Below, piece after piece: positions 34,501 through 46,310 of a DNA stretch of 64,000 bases; within the stretch, counting starts at the first letter, position 1; the number at the start of each line of letters is the position of its first letter. The DNA is taken from NCBI RefSeq assembly GCF_037975245.1, contig NC_092580.1:1225001-1289000 (forward strand). Direction: 5' to 3'. The translations under genes were made by a program, and so were the position numbers. Source of the DNA: Apostichopus japonicus (taxonomy: Eukaryota > Echinodermata > Holothuroidea > Aspidochirotida > Stichopodidae). A model generated the notes under the pieces. It was not told where the DNA came from, ran no database searches, and was given only the letters and a program-made list of their open reading frames with translations.

Positions 34501-36447
34501 TTGGCAGTTACCCCCCCCCCCCCCCATACAGAATAGGCTACAAATTACAATTACGTATGAATTGTTAGCCAACGGCTGCCAGGAAGCGAACTGCACGTAC
34601 TGCTCGTGTAACCTTTCGTGAGCTTTATATACAGATCATAATTCGCGCTCCGTTGCTTAACCTTTGACCACGACCGTGTGCGTCTATGGCAAGCCATGTG
34701 GGACAAACACCGCATAATATATCAACGTATTAATTGAAAAAAAATAAACTAGCAATGACATGCTAGATGCATATCCATTTGAAATCATTACATTTACAAC
34801 GAAACAATTCAAATGTTCTCATAACATAGGCCTAAGGTCATTAAACATGTTGCATGGTCAAGATAATTTATTGAGTTCGCTGCGAATCTCGTCACAAAAG
34901 TTGTTTTAATGACCAATATATCATTACTCGAATGGGTTGGTCTGGCATTAGGCCTAGGCGGGACAGTAGGCGTACTGTCATGATCAACCCGGGGGGGGGG
35001 CGAGGGTGTAGGTCTGGCGTATCCATGGGACAGACATTCTAAAGATAATAATTTACACTTTTTGAGGGGGCCGGACTCTTGGGGCGAATCTTGACATAAA
35101 AATGTCAACCTAAAATTGTTTAGCTAGCTGCATGAACATTCTCAGATACAACAAATTTTGGCAAAAACTGCTTGAATTTTGTGATAAAATGTCACATTTG
35201 AGATTTTTTAGATAAACTGTCTGAATTTTTAACCCATTCCCCAATATAAATGAAGGTATTAAATGAAATTCACTGTTTCTCTGATCCATGTAGAGGTTTT
35301 GTTCTTAATTAAAGTACAGTCTTACCTTTTTGTGCAGAGTTCTAGAGCATCTGTTCCTTATGCATGTCTTGAAGTAGAGGTTGGGTAAAGGAGAGGTTTG
35401 CTAAATTTTAATAGAATCAAAAGTTATATCTACTTCAGTTGCTGTAACTGTATCTTAGGTGCCCCCCCCCCTCCCTCTGCCAGCTAGGTTTCATCTAGGA
35501 TGAACCACTGGTGCTGTGATCGAGTGGATACAGGCAATGGCATTTGAAGCAATGAGGTTTGGCAATCAGGAGGTTCTATGTAAGGTGGGTTTATCATCCA
35601 AGAGCAGTCTACAGTTTTCCCATCTGAAATGAGTTTCTAAATTTTATATAAAATGTTGAATTGGAAGCCACCCGTAGTGTAAGTTGTGATCCATACGCCT
35701 GTGCGCGGGCTTCTCCCACATTTGTGTTTGGTTAAGCTTTGTAAAAATAACTGCTCATTATTATTATTACAAGGGCCGTGTAACCCCATTCTTATCTTTG
35801 GTATGGTTGGAGGGGGTATCTGCATTTGTTGGATGTGTAGTGCAATTGGACACCAAGATCGATTAAGAAACAGAAAACCACATTTACATAATGTTACAGC
35901 TCTGATATAAATCTTTGCTTTATAAGAAACTCAAAGGACAGCCATTTATTTTACCACTCCGTGGAAGCTGGAATCCTTTTTATTTATCAACAGCATACAT
36001 ACACACCATAATTGAATGATAATTAAACAGTAACATAAAAGATAAAAGTACTAAAACTGAAAACATGATAAGAAAATGACATCCCTTGATCAAAGTACAG
36101 TGAACTGGAGCCTCTGGAGAGAGATGTATACTAATACAAGCCTTTTAATTAGGTTGTGATATTGTGTGTTCAATCACATCTATAATAATCAACAATGTGG
36201 GTAATCATTAATAAGTACTCATTTGAGTGTGAAAATAAAGCCTACAGGTTGTCAAATAATTCATTGTTAACAGTTAGATCATATAGCAAACAGAACAAGT
36301 AGCTACAAAGGAACGTACTTCCTTCATAAAATATCGCCCCAAGTGTCTTGCAGCATATATTATGTAACTTAATTATACTCAACTATCAGAGTGAACAATA
36401 GAGTTAACAACTCTACAGTAAAGGCTACCATTTGAATACTGTACTAT
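31521..36447. other. No gene seen; TAGGCCTA-rich stretch
   Basis: About 4.9 kb of AT-rich DNA with no credible exon. Between about 33000 and 34400, and again near 34950, the palindrome TAGGCCTA and fragments such as CTAGGCCTAG and GGCTAGCCTA are strikingly frequent. A poly(C) run is at 34511-34525. A 24-codon minus-strand open piece at 31887-31958 follows an acceptor-like TTTACAG but is too short to support. TATGGCAAGCC at 34685-34695 matches the terminus of foldback element 2. Confidence 0.5.
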
Positions 36448-37442
36448 TGTTACGCCCTGGGTTGTTCGGGATGTGTGTACCCCGTATTTAGAATGCGCCC
36501 AGGGCTACTAAGAATATGTTTTCCCGTTTTGTTTGAATAATTTACCCTGCGATTTGTTGTCCATTCATTCACCATTCCATTTACTTTTGTTTTATTATGC
36601 AGGTCTCTTTCGCTCTCCCCGTCGTCTGCCATCACCAGCATTCCAGGCATTCGCTCTTTTATTACGCGAGTTGTTCTGTTTACCGTTTATCTATTGTACT
36701 TTCACTTGCTCTCTTTACCTTGTTTAATTAAGACGTTGTTTTTCTTATGTATTTTGTTTTGTGGACACTTAATTTATTTCGTTGAAGTTCGGGCAGAGAA
36801 CTGGAGACCAGCGGTGAGCAGCATGGCAATTAGAGTATAGTATTATTTTAAAGGCAAGGTTCATTTATTTTAGAGAGCGGGTCCGGGAGTGAGGGCTGAC
36901 TACCGGGCGCGATTCCTTTTGTATTGTACAACTAATAATTTCCCGTCCTGGTTGGCTTCTTTGCATGTTATAGACTCTGGAGGTAGGGTCAAATTAGGGC
37001 TCTCCCCGGAGGTATTGCAGAAGTTAATCGGGGCGGGACCACATTAGGCAGTATTTGTTTAGTCTGCCGTTGGCGCCACGTGTCAGGTATTCACTCTCGT
37101 GATTCTTAAGAGCCGTGCTGCCCACGCCCTGGTATGTAGTGTATTTGTTATTTATTTAAACTGAATCTCTGCCCGGAACGTTGTTTGCTTTTATATTTGT
37201 GTACGGCAGAAAGTCACTGCCTTATTTTTGTTAAGTGTATGTTTAAAGTTAATTAAGCTATTAAATTGTTGATTTGAGACCCAGTTCTCTTTAACTATAT
37301 ATTCTTCTCTCTTTTTTGTGTATTGGTTCAAGCCCTGCTAGCATAAGTCTTCGCCTCCCCCCTTCCCCTGCCCTGACATCAGGTGGCCTCCAGCTGCCTG
37401 ATTTCCCACGCTACCGCTCGGCCGGGGTACAAGGGCGTTACA
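36448..37442 (+). repeat. 5' LTR of the Gypsy element
   Basis: It begins TGTTACGCCC and ends GGGCGTTACA, a terminal inverted repeat of about 10 bp with TG...CA ends, 995 bp in all. It is followed almost at once by ATTGGTGTCAGAAGTGGGA (37445-37464), the usual look of a primer-binding site in this group. The promoter should lie inside, but I cannot place a TATA box with confidence. Confidence 0.75.
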
Positions 37443-37613
37443 GAAATTGGTGTCAGAAGTGGGATTATTTTTGTCACCCCACCTCCCTATTTCAAGTTTG
37501 CTGGCAGGGCTTTGGAGCCCCATGGTATTTGCGAGTTATTTTTATTTTGAAAATTTAATATCATACCAAGTTTCTTTACCTTTAAGTAAGCCTGGTTTCT
37601 GGAAGGAGGCGAG

Positions 37614-38969
37614 ATGGCTGCACGACGAGAGAGCGAGGGGGACTCTGTGGAGAGGCTTATTGCCGAGATAGAGGCACTGGAGAGAGAAGCTGAGGTTCGT
37701 CAATTTAATCTTACCAGGGATAGGGATTGGTTATATAATAGGGGTACTTCGCCAGGCAGAGGGGTTCGTAATTCAAATGCCTTAGGTGACTCGTTCCGTA
37801 AACCTATTATTATGCCAGATAGTTATGATGGGAGAAGAAAGTGGGATCATTAGCTGACTCATTTTACAGTCTGTGCGGAGATTAATGGGTGGACGGAATT
37901 AGAAAAATCAAAAATCCTGGTAGCTAAGTTAACTGGGCACGCCCAGGAGGTATATATGGGACTATCATCTACAGACCGTGGTAGTTATGAGACCACTGTA
38001 AACGCACTTTCTAGATTTTTTGCTCCAGCAGCCCTGACTAGCGCTAGAAGGGCAAAATTAAGATCTAGAGTACGGGCAGAGGGTGAGACCTTACCTGGGC
38101 TGTGCTCTTCAATCCGTCGGGAAGTGATAGAGGCTTATCCCGGCCTTGATATGCGAGCACATGACGAGTTAGCTCTAGAGTCTTTTTTTGGTGCTTTACG
38201 TGACAGGGATGCTAGGATCAGTGGCGTAGGAAGGTACTTTTGAGTGGGGGTGCTGAAGATTGATGGCCGGCCTGGGGGAGGGGTCTAAGGGGAGGGGGAC
38301 ACCCCCTCCCCTTTGGAATTTTTTGCATTTCCAGGTGGTCTCAGATGCAATTTGGTGCAATATAGCACACTTCAACACCCACTCCGTTTTGTAAACTTAA
38401 TTTTGTATTTTCACCTGGCCTTAGATGCAATTTGATGCTCCAAATGAGATTTTTTTCTCATTTGGAAATGAAAAGGGGTTTTCTGACTTGCGAAGTGGGG
38501 GGGGGGGGCGGAATGATACTTCCGCCCCTCCACATTTTTCACTGGGGGGGGGGGGGCTGGCACCCCCCAGCCCCCCCCCCCCCCCCCGGTTCCTACACCC
38601 TTGGCTAGGATTGTTGTTCGAAGGGGTAGACCCAAGACAATAGAAAATACTCTGCATCTTGCCCTTGAGGTGGAGGCTATTGACCAGGCAGAGGGAGTGA
38701 TGAAACCCCGGCGTTCTGTCTATACTGTTTCGGCATCGTCGGATACGGTTGGCGGAATTACTGAAAGATTGGATAGGCTGGAAGTACAATTGGGAAAAGG
38801 TTTGGAGGACAATGCTAGGTTAAGTCAATTTGTTCAGCAAGGTCCGCCAGCGCCACCCCCTTTGACTGGGTCTGGGCCTGGTCCCATGCAGTGTTGGAGG
38901 TGTGGGCAGTTAAGTCACATTAGCCGGTACTGTCCCTCTAAGCCAAGTAGACAGGGATCGGGAAACTAG
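37614..38969 (+). pseudogene. Gypsy gag with zinc knuckle, interrupted by a MITE
   Basis: It starts MAARRESEGDSVERLIAEIE (37614). The frame is broken by TAG at 37851 and resumes as a capsid-like region with LVAKLTGHAQEVYMGL and LRSRVRAEGETLPGL. It is then split by the hAT-like MITE 38219-38603 between codons of DARI and its duplicate ARIVVRRGRP. The C-terminal part has a single CCHC knuckle, CWRCGQLSHISRYC, ending at the stop near 38969. These features identify the nucleocapsid-capsid protein of a Gypsy element. Confidence 0.85.
38219..38603. mobile_element. hAT-like MITE inside gag, 8-bp TSD
   Basis: A 385-bp insertion flanked by GCTAGGAT at 38211-38218 and 38604-38611. The tips CAGTGGCGTAGGAA and TTCCTACACCCTTG are imperfect inverted repeats. 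Internally it holds G-rich and C-rich runs (38495-38590) and diverged direct repeats around AGATGCAATTTGGTGC/AGATGCAATTTGATGC. No coding capacity. Because the duplication is perfect and splits gag codons, insertion post-dates the Gypsy copy. Confidence 0.9.
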
Positions 38970-39061
38970 AGTCAGTCGGGGATGAGGGGTGCCCCTCGAC
39001 TGAGCAAATTGAAGCCCTGCAACGTTTTGGAAATGGGGAGAAGGTCAAGTCAGGGGGAGCT

Positions 39062-39334
39062 TTGTGTGCAAATATATGTATCTCTAATACCGAGATTGCT
39101 TTTTTAGTAGATACTGGCGCTGGTACTACCATCATTAGTGTTCAGACATGGGAGCATTTATGCTCTGCAGGTAATTTGGCTCCACTTACTGAGACGGGAG
39201 CCAGTTTTGCCGATGTTGATGGTAGGCCACTCCAAGTAAAAGGTAAATGTAACTTAACCTTCAAATTTCAGATTCCAGTGCAAGTCCTAGTTGGCGGTAT
39301 CACTGCCCCTGGTTTACTTGGAATTGACTTTTGA
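39062..39334 (+). pseudogene. Gypsy aspartic protease region
   Basis: It contains the retropepsin active-site motif FLVDTGAGTTIIS followed by a flap-like region and GLLGIDF near the end, the usual second signature of this protease fold. The reading frame is separate from gag and is joined to the next block only across a stop. Confidence 0.85.
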
Positions 39335-39346
39335 GAACATGAATGT

Positions 39347-41275
39347 TTGATACAATTGGGAGGTGAACCCCTATTGTTTGTTGGTAGGACCCGCTTAGCT
39401 GTTCCTCTTTGTGAGACTCCGCTGGATCAGCCAGTTAGGGTAGCACTGGTTGAGACAGTCTTTATCCCTGCAGAGAGCGAGATTATGGTGTCAGGGGTGT
39501 TAGAATTGATGTATGGAGTGCCCCCGGGGAAGCTGAATGGGCCAGGCCTACTGGAAACTAAACCTGGAGTGCCTGAAAGCCGCCATGTTATGGTTGGACT
39601 TGCTTTAGTTGATACTTCTAGAAGGACTGTCCCTATTAGACTATTAAATGGTACTTCGAATCCTGTAACATTGTACAAAGGTACCCATGTAGGCATAGTT
39701 TCCCCCATTGCCAACGTTGTGGAGGTAGATGAGGTAGAGAACAATTATACCAGTGGGTTACCGGCCGAGATGGAAGATTTGCTCCATCGAAGTGGGGAGG
39801 GTGTACCCGATTGTGAGCGTATTCGTTTGAGGCAGTTTTTGCAGGATGACCGTAGTGTGTTCTCTTGCGAAGGTGACCCCTTAGGAAGGATTGGGTTGGT
39901 TAAGCATTGCATTGATACGGGTGATGCAACCCCAATCCGACAGCTCTCTAGGAGACTCCCCTTTCATAAACAGGTAGAAGCACAGGCCGAAGTGAATGAG
40001 ATGTTGACGCAAGGCGTCATTTCTCCTTCTAAGAGTGCGTGGTCCTCCCCAGTGGTACTAGTGAAAAAGAAAGATGGCTCTTTGTGGTTTTGTATAGACT
40101 ATCGTAGGTAAAATGACGTTACTAATAAAGACGCCTTTCCATTGCCTAGGATAGATGATAGCTTAGATGCATTGTCAGGGGCTAAGTGGTTTTCTACCCT
40201 TGATCTAAAAAGTGGGTACTGGCAAGTCGAAATGGACCGTAGAGACAGGGAGAAGACAGCCTTCTCAATGGGTAGTGGTCTTTATGAGTTTAATGTGTTA
40301 CCTTTTGGATTGTGCAACGCCCCTGCCACTTTTCAGAGATTAATGGAGCAAGTACTTCGTGAGTTACATTGGCAAATATGTCTTATATATATCGATGATA
40401 TCATAATATATGCCACCACGATAGAGGAGCATTTAGTACGCCTAGGAGAAGTTTTCGACCGATTAAGGGGGCAGGGTTGAGACTTAAGCCTTCCAAGTGT
40501 GACTTGCTCAAAAAGGAAGTCAAGTATTTAGGTCACATTGTCTCTGATCACGGGGTGGGTACCGATCCCAGTAAGATCGAAGCAATCACAGATTGGCCCC
40601 CTCCCACAACACGTACTGAAGCAACTAAGGGGATTTCTGGGACTGTGTTCCTATTACAGGAAATTTATTAGGAACTGTGCAGAAATTGCCAGTCCCCTAC
40701 ATGCACTAACAAAGAAAGGCCAAAGGTTTCTGTGGTCTGAGGAGTGTGAAGAACGATTTCAGACTCTGAAATCTAAACTGATGACAGCTCCCGCATTAGC
40801 CTACCCAAATTTTAGTCAGATGTTTATCCTTGATACTGATGCTAGCAATACAGCAATAGGGGCTGTGTTGTCTCAGACCATTCGGGGTGAAGAACATCCT
40901 GCGGCCTATGCCAGTCTTACGCTAAGCAGTAGTGAAAAGAAGTATTCCATAACACGTAGAGAGCTTCTTGCTGTTGTAACTTTTATTAAGAATTTCCGCC
41001 ACTACCTTTATGGCAGGAAATTTTTGTTACGCACGGATCATGGCTCCCTCCGTTGGTTGTATAACTTTAAATCCCCCGAGGGTCAGGTAGCTAGGTGGCT
41101 GGAAGTGCTGGGCACATATGATTTTCAGATAGAAACTAGGCCTGGCAGAGTGCATGCCAATGCAGACGCTTTGTCGAGAAGTGATCCCCCCATGGTGCAT
41201 TCCGGAGCATTGCCTGCCAACCCTCCGAAAGAGACCCCAGGGTTATGTAACATAGTTACGGCGGACTCTAATTAG
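39347..41275 (+). pseudogene. Gypsy reverse transcriptase and RNase H (frames broken)
   Basis: The linker begins at 39347. The RT opens with SAWSSPVVLVKKKDGSLWFC (40040) and, after a stop at 40109, continues with TLDLKSGYWQVEMD, LPFGLCNAPATFQRLM and the catalytic IYIDDIIIY (about 40390). The frame then shifts near 40480 (KPSKCDLLKKEVKYLGHIVS) and again near 40620 (LRGFLGLCSYYRKFI). RNase H follows with FILDTDASNTAIGAVLSQ and LRTDHGSLRWL, ending at a stop at 41275. Domain order and motifs are those of Gypsy pol. At least one stop and two frameshifts make it non-functional. Confidence 0.92.
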
Positions 41276-41470
41276 GTTGAGAGCTGTACCAAGGAGCAGC
41301 TCAGGGGGTACCAACTAAAGGATAGTAATATTGGGCCAGTGTTGAATTGGAAGGAGAGTGGTTCTCGTCCTCCCTGCATGGGAGCAGATTAGTGGGTTAG
41401 ATAGGGCGGCAAAAGCTTACTGGGGCCAATGGGACCTGTTAAGCACACTATCTTCTAAATGAATGGAAAC

Positions 41471-42830
41471 AGTTAAAAAGATAGTTCATACTGTTCCAGT
41501 CTTTGATACACTGTGTATGAAACCGGTGGGGATTATAAAGGTAGGTTTTACACGCTTCACCATGATGTAAGAAATATAAGGGTAATAAAAGGAATATCAT
41601 ACCATCAAAGAATATATAACATTAACTCAAAGGTCACTGTACATCTTGTCCTTTGATGTTAAAGTCTCACTATGCATTCCATCTGGACGGTCTGAATAAT
41701 AATGTTTTGGAGGTTTCTATTCTCGCTCGTTCTCTGAGATTCAGCCAAAATATTTGGCAAACAATGCACCTACAAGATTGTCTGCTTATTAACTACACAA
41801 TGGTACCAAACTAGGGTTAGGGAACAGTTTGTTCGTGTTTATAACGGAAGGCATAATGGGGCTTTATACCTAAATATCACATGAAAGTAAGTACAAACAA
41901 TGAAGGATATTCATCAGAACACAACTACGAGGCAAGTTATAAAACCAACCAATTTACTCAGTTTTGAAATGTAAGTAAAAACAGAGGAGCTGTGTGCTAT
42001 TCATGACCAACATTTTTGTTTGTGTTTACGTCGTATGAAAAACTCAAAATACCCATATCCGAATGGATTTAAAGAAAAATTGATACCATAGAAAATAAGT
42101 TGACAGTCGGGTCAAGTAGCTACTAGATAGTTCCCTAAAAACACTTTAAAGAGTTTTACTTCAGCACTGTCGAAATGGGTGCAATTAGTCTGTAAATATA
42201 TGATGCTTGGCATGGCAAAACATGGATGGGACAGATATTGAGACTTTCATATTTAGAGAGGACAGAAACAAACAAACAAGCAGAGACTTAAAGTTGAATC
42301 CAGATGTCCTTTTATCACTGAATGGAGAATCGGTCGAGAGCATTTCAGAGACGAAGACTGCATTGAAAGCTAAAAGATCAATCAATTTGTGAAGTAGCAT
42401 TTAACGTACTACACTTTTCATTCAATTCTAATTACCACCAGGTGAAGGCAATATTATGCAATATTTCTGTACGAAACCCTTGGTGTATTTCTCCCCCTCC
42501 GACCCACGCCCAAAGAGGTGCAACTTCACATGGCTAATTAGCCTGATCACCTCTGTCCCTTCTGCTATATGAAAAGTCAAGTAAGACATCTTGATCCTCT
42601 CTTACATTTGATCTTTCTGTGGTTTTAAGAATTTTGCATATTTTAAATATTCAGGGTGGCATTTAACCCCCCACTTCCCCACACCCATCACCCTTCACCA
42701 CCAAGAAAAATGAAAATGGATGAAGTAAACAGGGTGAGAGAGAACTTCAGTTGCTACTGATGTTTGTTCTAATAATGTCCTCATAGATAATACAGAAACC
42801 TCAAGTCTGCAATATAAATCCACCGTGACA
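41471..42830. other. No gene supported
   Basis: Non-coding after the truncated Gypsy element. A 61-codon plus-strand frame at 42207-42392 has coding-like composition (FREDRNKQTSRDLKLNPDVL) but no splice acceptor that I trust and no recognisable family. Confidence 0.4.
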
Positions 42831-42832
42831 AA

Positions 42833-43016
42833 ATGATGATATTTCGGTTGCTTTTATTCCCAAGATGCGCTATTGTCCTTGTTTTGTTATTAAATTTATT
42901 TCCTAAACCTGTTGGCCTGGTTACATACCGTCACGAGAATCCGACAGTGGCGCATCCTGGTCGACCGAGTGGGGAAGGAAACCAAAACTTGCAACAACAT
43001 CAACGACAACGACAGA
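42833..43016 (+). CDS. Candidate first exon of a secreted or membrane protein
   Basis: The ATG at 42833 opens with a hydrophobic signal-like run (MIFRLLLFPRCAIVLVLLLN). A hydrophilic, Gln/Arg-rich region follows (HPGRPSGEGNQNLQQHQRQR). The frame reaches a usable donor, CGACAGA|GTAAAT, in phase 1 at 43016. If the donor is not used it stops at 43054. No downstream exon was identified and no family is recognised. It may be a short secreted precursor or a chance frame. Confidence 0.35.
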
Positions 43017-43059
43017 GTAAATACAGACTTGTGACACGTTGTGACAAGTTGTGACAACG

Positions 43060-45190
43060 TCACAGCAAAATCACATCATTGTAGCAAATGCCCAAAAAGA
43101 TGGCTGAATTAAGAAAGAAAACAGTTTCTCCTTTCTCCCCTCTTTTTGGTCGAGGCAACATCGTAGTTTGGAGAGAAAGTCAAGCAATTTTGGGGGATCT
43201 AGTTTAAGGAGATTGAAGAATGACAGGGTTTAAAGGTGACATGCACTACTGTAATTTGACTAAAAGTGGAGCTATATTCCATGCAGGCAATTTAGATTAA
43301 AGGAGCACTTTTTTCCCCATTTTTTTTGTTTTAAACTGTTTGTTAGTCAAACACTAAAACTAGAAACAGTAAAAACATGGTAAAGACTAACGCTAACAGC
43401 TAATATGGACATAGTCGGAGGTTAAAACTTCCTCTTTGTGTAATTTCTATCATTTGCACATCGATTATGTTCGTATTTGATATGGAATACATGGTTTGGT
43501 GTTTTATTGAGATTTTTCAAGCTGAATGCTACTTTAACTGAACAATAAACATAGAGTCTGGCAGGATCAGAACCGATGTTTTCAGAAAATCTGGCAAATC
43601 TAAAATAATATTCTTTGAGAATCTCTTGGGTATTAATTCTCTAAACTATAGTTTCATTATGAAATTATCTTCTTGTATTTTTTTTCTTTCTGATGTTCAG
43701 CAAAGATACACACATTACCATAAAAACATTTTTTCATGCAAAAAAGGGTGAAAGTGAAGCTTACGAAAACAATATCACTTCAAAAATAAATTCAAAACAA
43801 AACACTCAATTGAAAAGTAAACAAAAGCTGCAGGCAAGTCTTTCAAACATGTGAGTCTAGTCAAACCGATCCGAAAACAACTGCAATTTGGGGGGTGGGG
43901 ATAGGTGGGGGTAGAGGTTGGGTAGAACAGCACTGATCAAACCGAGTTCACCAACAAAAGTAAAGCAAAGCATTGATTTATGACTCACATAAAAGGTGAC
44001 ATGATTTCTACACTTAAAACCAATCACTTTGTGTAATCATTAATGAAGAATATCAAAACAAGCCATAACTGAAAGATATTTGTTTCCGAGTAAGCTGGCT
44101 TCAGTAAGTTGAGATTGATCAATTAATTCGATCTTATCAATGGAAGTTTGTTCAACCTATTGATTTTAACATGAAGTGCAACTCCAGTGGCATGTCCAAT
44201 TACTAGCTTCAGTGTCAATTTACCCACACATTTTACTGGGTGGAGTGCAGGGGTGGTGGGAGGAGGGCTAATATCTCAACTTTTCCCTGTAGTTCATGTA
44301 CTTTCTTGTGGTACATTCACTGATATTACTTACATAGAACCTAACGGCAGGAATGTGGAGACCATCCGTCATTTTCACCACACTTTAATAAGTACACATG
44401 AATCGTATCCTAACGACTGTCACACCAGGCACATTGATAAAACAAAATTGCCCCCCCCCCCTTCCTTTTATTTTCTCTCTTTCTATTACTTAGTGCTTGT
44501 TTTGGATTAATGATGAAGATTTTTACAATTTTTCTAAGCAAGGATACTTAAGTCTTTGGCAGCCCATTGGTAGGTGCGGTCAAGATAATGCTTAATCAAA
44601 TAACATAAAAATAAGTGTTGGGATTGGGGGATAGGCCAGCCAAGCTATTACCTAACTACAGACAGAAAAAAAAAAGACTTTCTATTCTTAAGTAAACTGG
44701 TACCTTGATCAAACTTTACCATATTATTAGATCTTGATCAATGTTTACAATATTATTAGAGGGTCATCGGGCTGATACAAGTGGTTTACTCTCGAACCAG
44801 TGTAAAAGCTTCAATGAAACAGGACACTGTTGTGCTGGTATGAGACGCGTTAGAACACAACAGGTAGCGAGGGCGCTTTATTCTGTCCTTGTCTACAGTA
44901 GCATACCCGTACAACTGCTATATAACCCTACACCAACTTATTACGGTCTTGTCCATGAAACAAAAAGCCTTATCAGCTGACATACTACTGAACTTAGTCG
45001 GTATACTTTATACTAGTATGCAAATCATAAACAATCTATAAACAGAAATAGGTGGGTGGCTCTGCTCTTCATAATCTAAAACAAGAGATATCCTTTAAGA
45101 ATGTGGACTTAATAGATAAATGCAGAGGGGGTGGGGGGTGGGGAGAAGAATGGAAGGTAGGGGGGCCAGAGACAAGGAAAATTCCAACGC
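43060..45190. other. No gene seen
   Basis: AT-rich DNA downstream (minus strand) of the adducin exons. I looked for the adducin tail, including its Lys-rich MARCKS-like C-terminus, on the minus strand and did not find it here. Confidence 0.45.
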
Positions 45191-45192
45191 AC

Positions 45193-45285
45193 CTGTGTTC
45201 TGCAAGCATCTCCATAAGTTATACCTGCCAGAACTTCAGAGATGGGTCCAGGGTGTGTCTTATCCCCAAAACGCTCTTGCCTAAT
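45193..45285 (-). CDS. Adducin exon, end of neck/start of tail
   Basis: 31 codons in phase 0 between the acceptor CTTTGAATTTCAG and the donor ACACAG|GTGCGT. They encode IRQERFGDKTHPGPISEVLA, then GITYGDACRTQ. This fits the conserved adducin segment that reads as a basic helix (IREQN-like) followed by an AGPQS-like motif and LAGI. It follows directly, in phase, from the exon at 46136. Adducin caps actin filaments and recruits spectrin at the membrane skeleton. Confidence 0.75.
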
Positions 45286-46135
45286 CTGAAATTCAAAGAG
45301 TAGACAACATCCTCGTTGGTAACATTATAACACTTCTATTCATAGTCTCTCTGCCATTAAGGATGAGGCATTAAAAATTCATGCCTTTTGCCACCGCGGT
45401 CCTGGCACCAGCTGCAAGGAGCATGTGGCATGAGTGCTAAATGCCTCGTTCTGTTGGATGCAGGTGTGACCTCATCAAATTTTCATTTCTGGGTAATATG
45501 GTTACGGAAACTTCACCGGCAGACACTCTTTGGGACATCTATCAAAGATGTCAGAATGACAGAACACATAACATAGCACTAAGAAGACACATAACATAAC
45601 ACTAAGAGGACATTGAATAGTGATACTAAGGAGGAGAGATTTAAGAATGTTTAAAGTTCTCACAGCAAATTTTTGAGGCTGGCTAAGGGTCTGCTGTGTG
45701 TAAAATGATCCTGGGTGGGAAGGGGGTCGGGGGCGTGAGGAAATATACACCCACCCGCTTCAACCTACCATAAAAATACAAAAGTAGTAAATACCACATC
45801 TTAAAAAACTTTCTTGGGTGAACCCTCCCTACATGTGGAAATGGCTCCCTAAATGGGGAGTCCGCTCCCTCCAAGGGGAGAACCCTACCTACGTGCGGAG
45901 TCCGCTTCAACGAATCCAGGGCAACACCCACTGATACACTTTTACATTATCTTTTTTTTTTACCACTTTTTCTATAACATACCAGATACATCATTCACTC
46001 CTCGGAAGACCGAATTAGGGGAAAGGCGAAAAAATGGGAAAGAAGTCAGAGGAAGGAGAAAGTGGTGACAAATAACAAAAATAAAACAATCAATTAGAAA
46101 TAACAGTGTATAACGTCATCAACGTACAGTTTAAC

Positions 46136-46237
46136 CTTCTTCTTGTACTCCTTATGACCTTGTCCCTGTCTTGCAAACTGTTGTGGATCGGTGATAGCGA
46201 CTGCATCACCACTCTTGGGGTCCTTGTCACCTACCCA
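46136..46237 (-). CDS. Adducin exon, neck region
   Basis: It encodes DKDPKSGDAVAITDPQQFAR, then QGQGHKEYKKK, ending AAGAAG|GTTAAA in phase 0. The ITDPQQF motif corresponds to the IEDPNQF-like motif that precedes the conserved basic helix in adducins. Two acceptors are possible: CACAG|TGGG (start 46237) or GGGTAG|GTGAC (start 46230). Only the second keeps frame with the phase 1 donor of the preceding exon at 47380. Confidence 0.7.
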
Positions 46238-46310
46238 CTGTGAAAAATGTAACCAGAGAGAAGAGTTACTGGGTTTCCATTTGGCCTGTTTCCTACAAGA
46301 TTTCTAACCG

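Larger units (their letters stand above)
36448..41470 (+). mobile_element. Gypsy-type LTR retrotransposon, 3'-truncated
   Basis: The 5' LTR is followed by a primer-binding region, gag, protease, reverse transcriptase and RNase H in the order protease-RT-RNaseH typical of Gypsy elements. The linker before integrase can still be followed to about 41450 (AKAYWGQWDLL), then the homology ends. No integrase and no 3' LTR are visible. Stops and frameshifts occur in gag (TAG at 37851), in RT (stop near 40109, frameshift near 40480) and in the RT-RNaseH link (frameshift near 40620). A MITE interrupts gag. No envelope-like gene. The element is inactive. Confidence 0.9.

Noticed and set aside
34809-35108. 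99-codon minus-strand frame
   Set aside because: It spans a poly(G) run, lacks splice or domain evidence, and contains a Pro-rich stretch explained by the C/G run.
38425-38643. Pro/Gly-rich frames inside the gag MITE
   Set aside because: They are translations of poly(G)/poly(C) runs within the 385-bp MITE.
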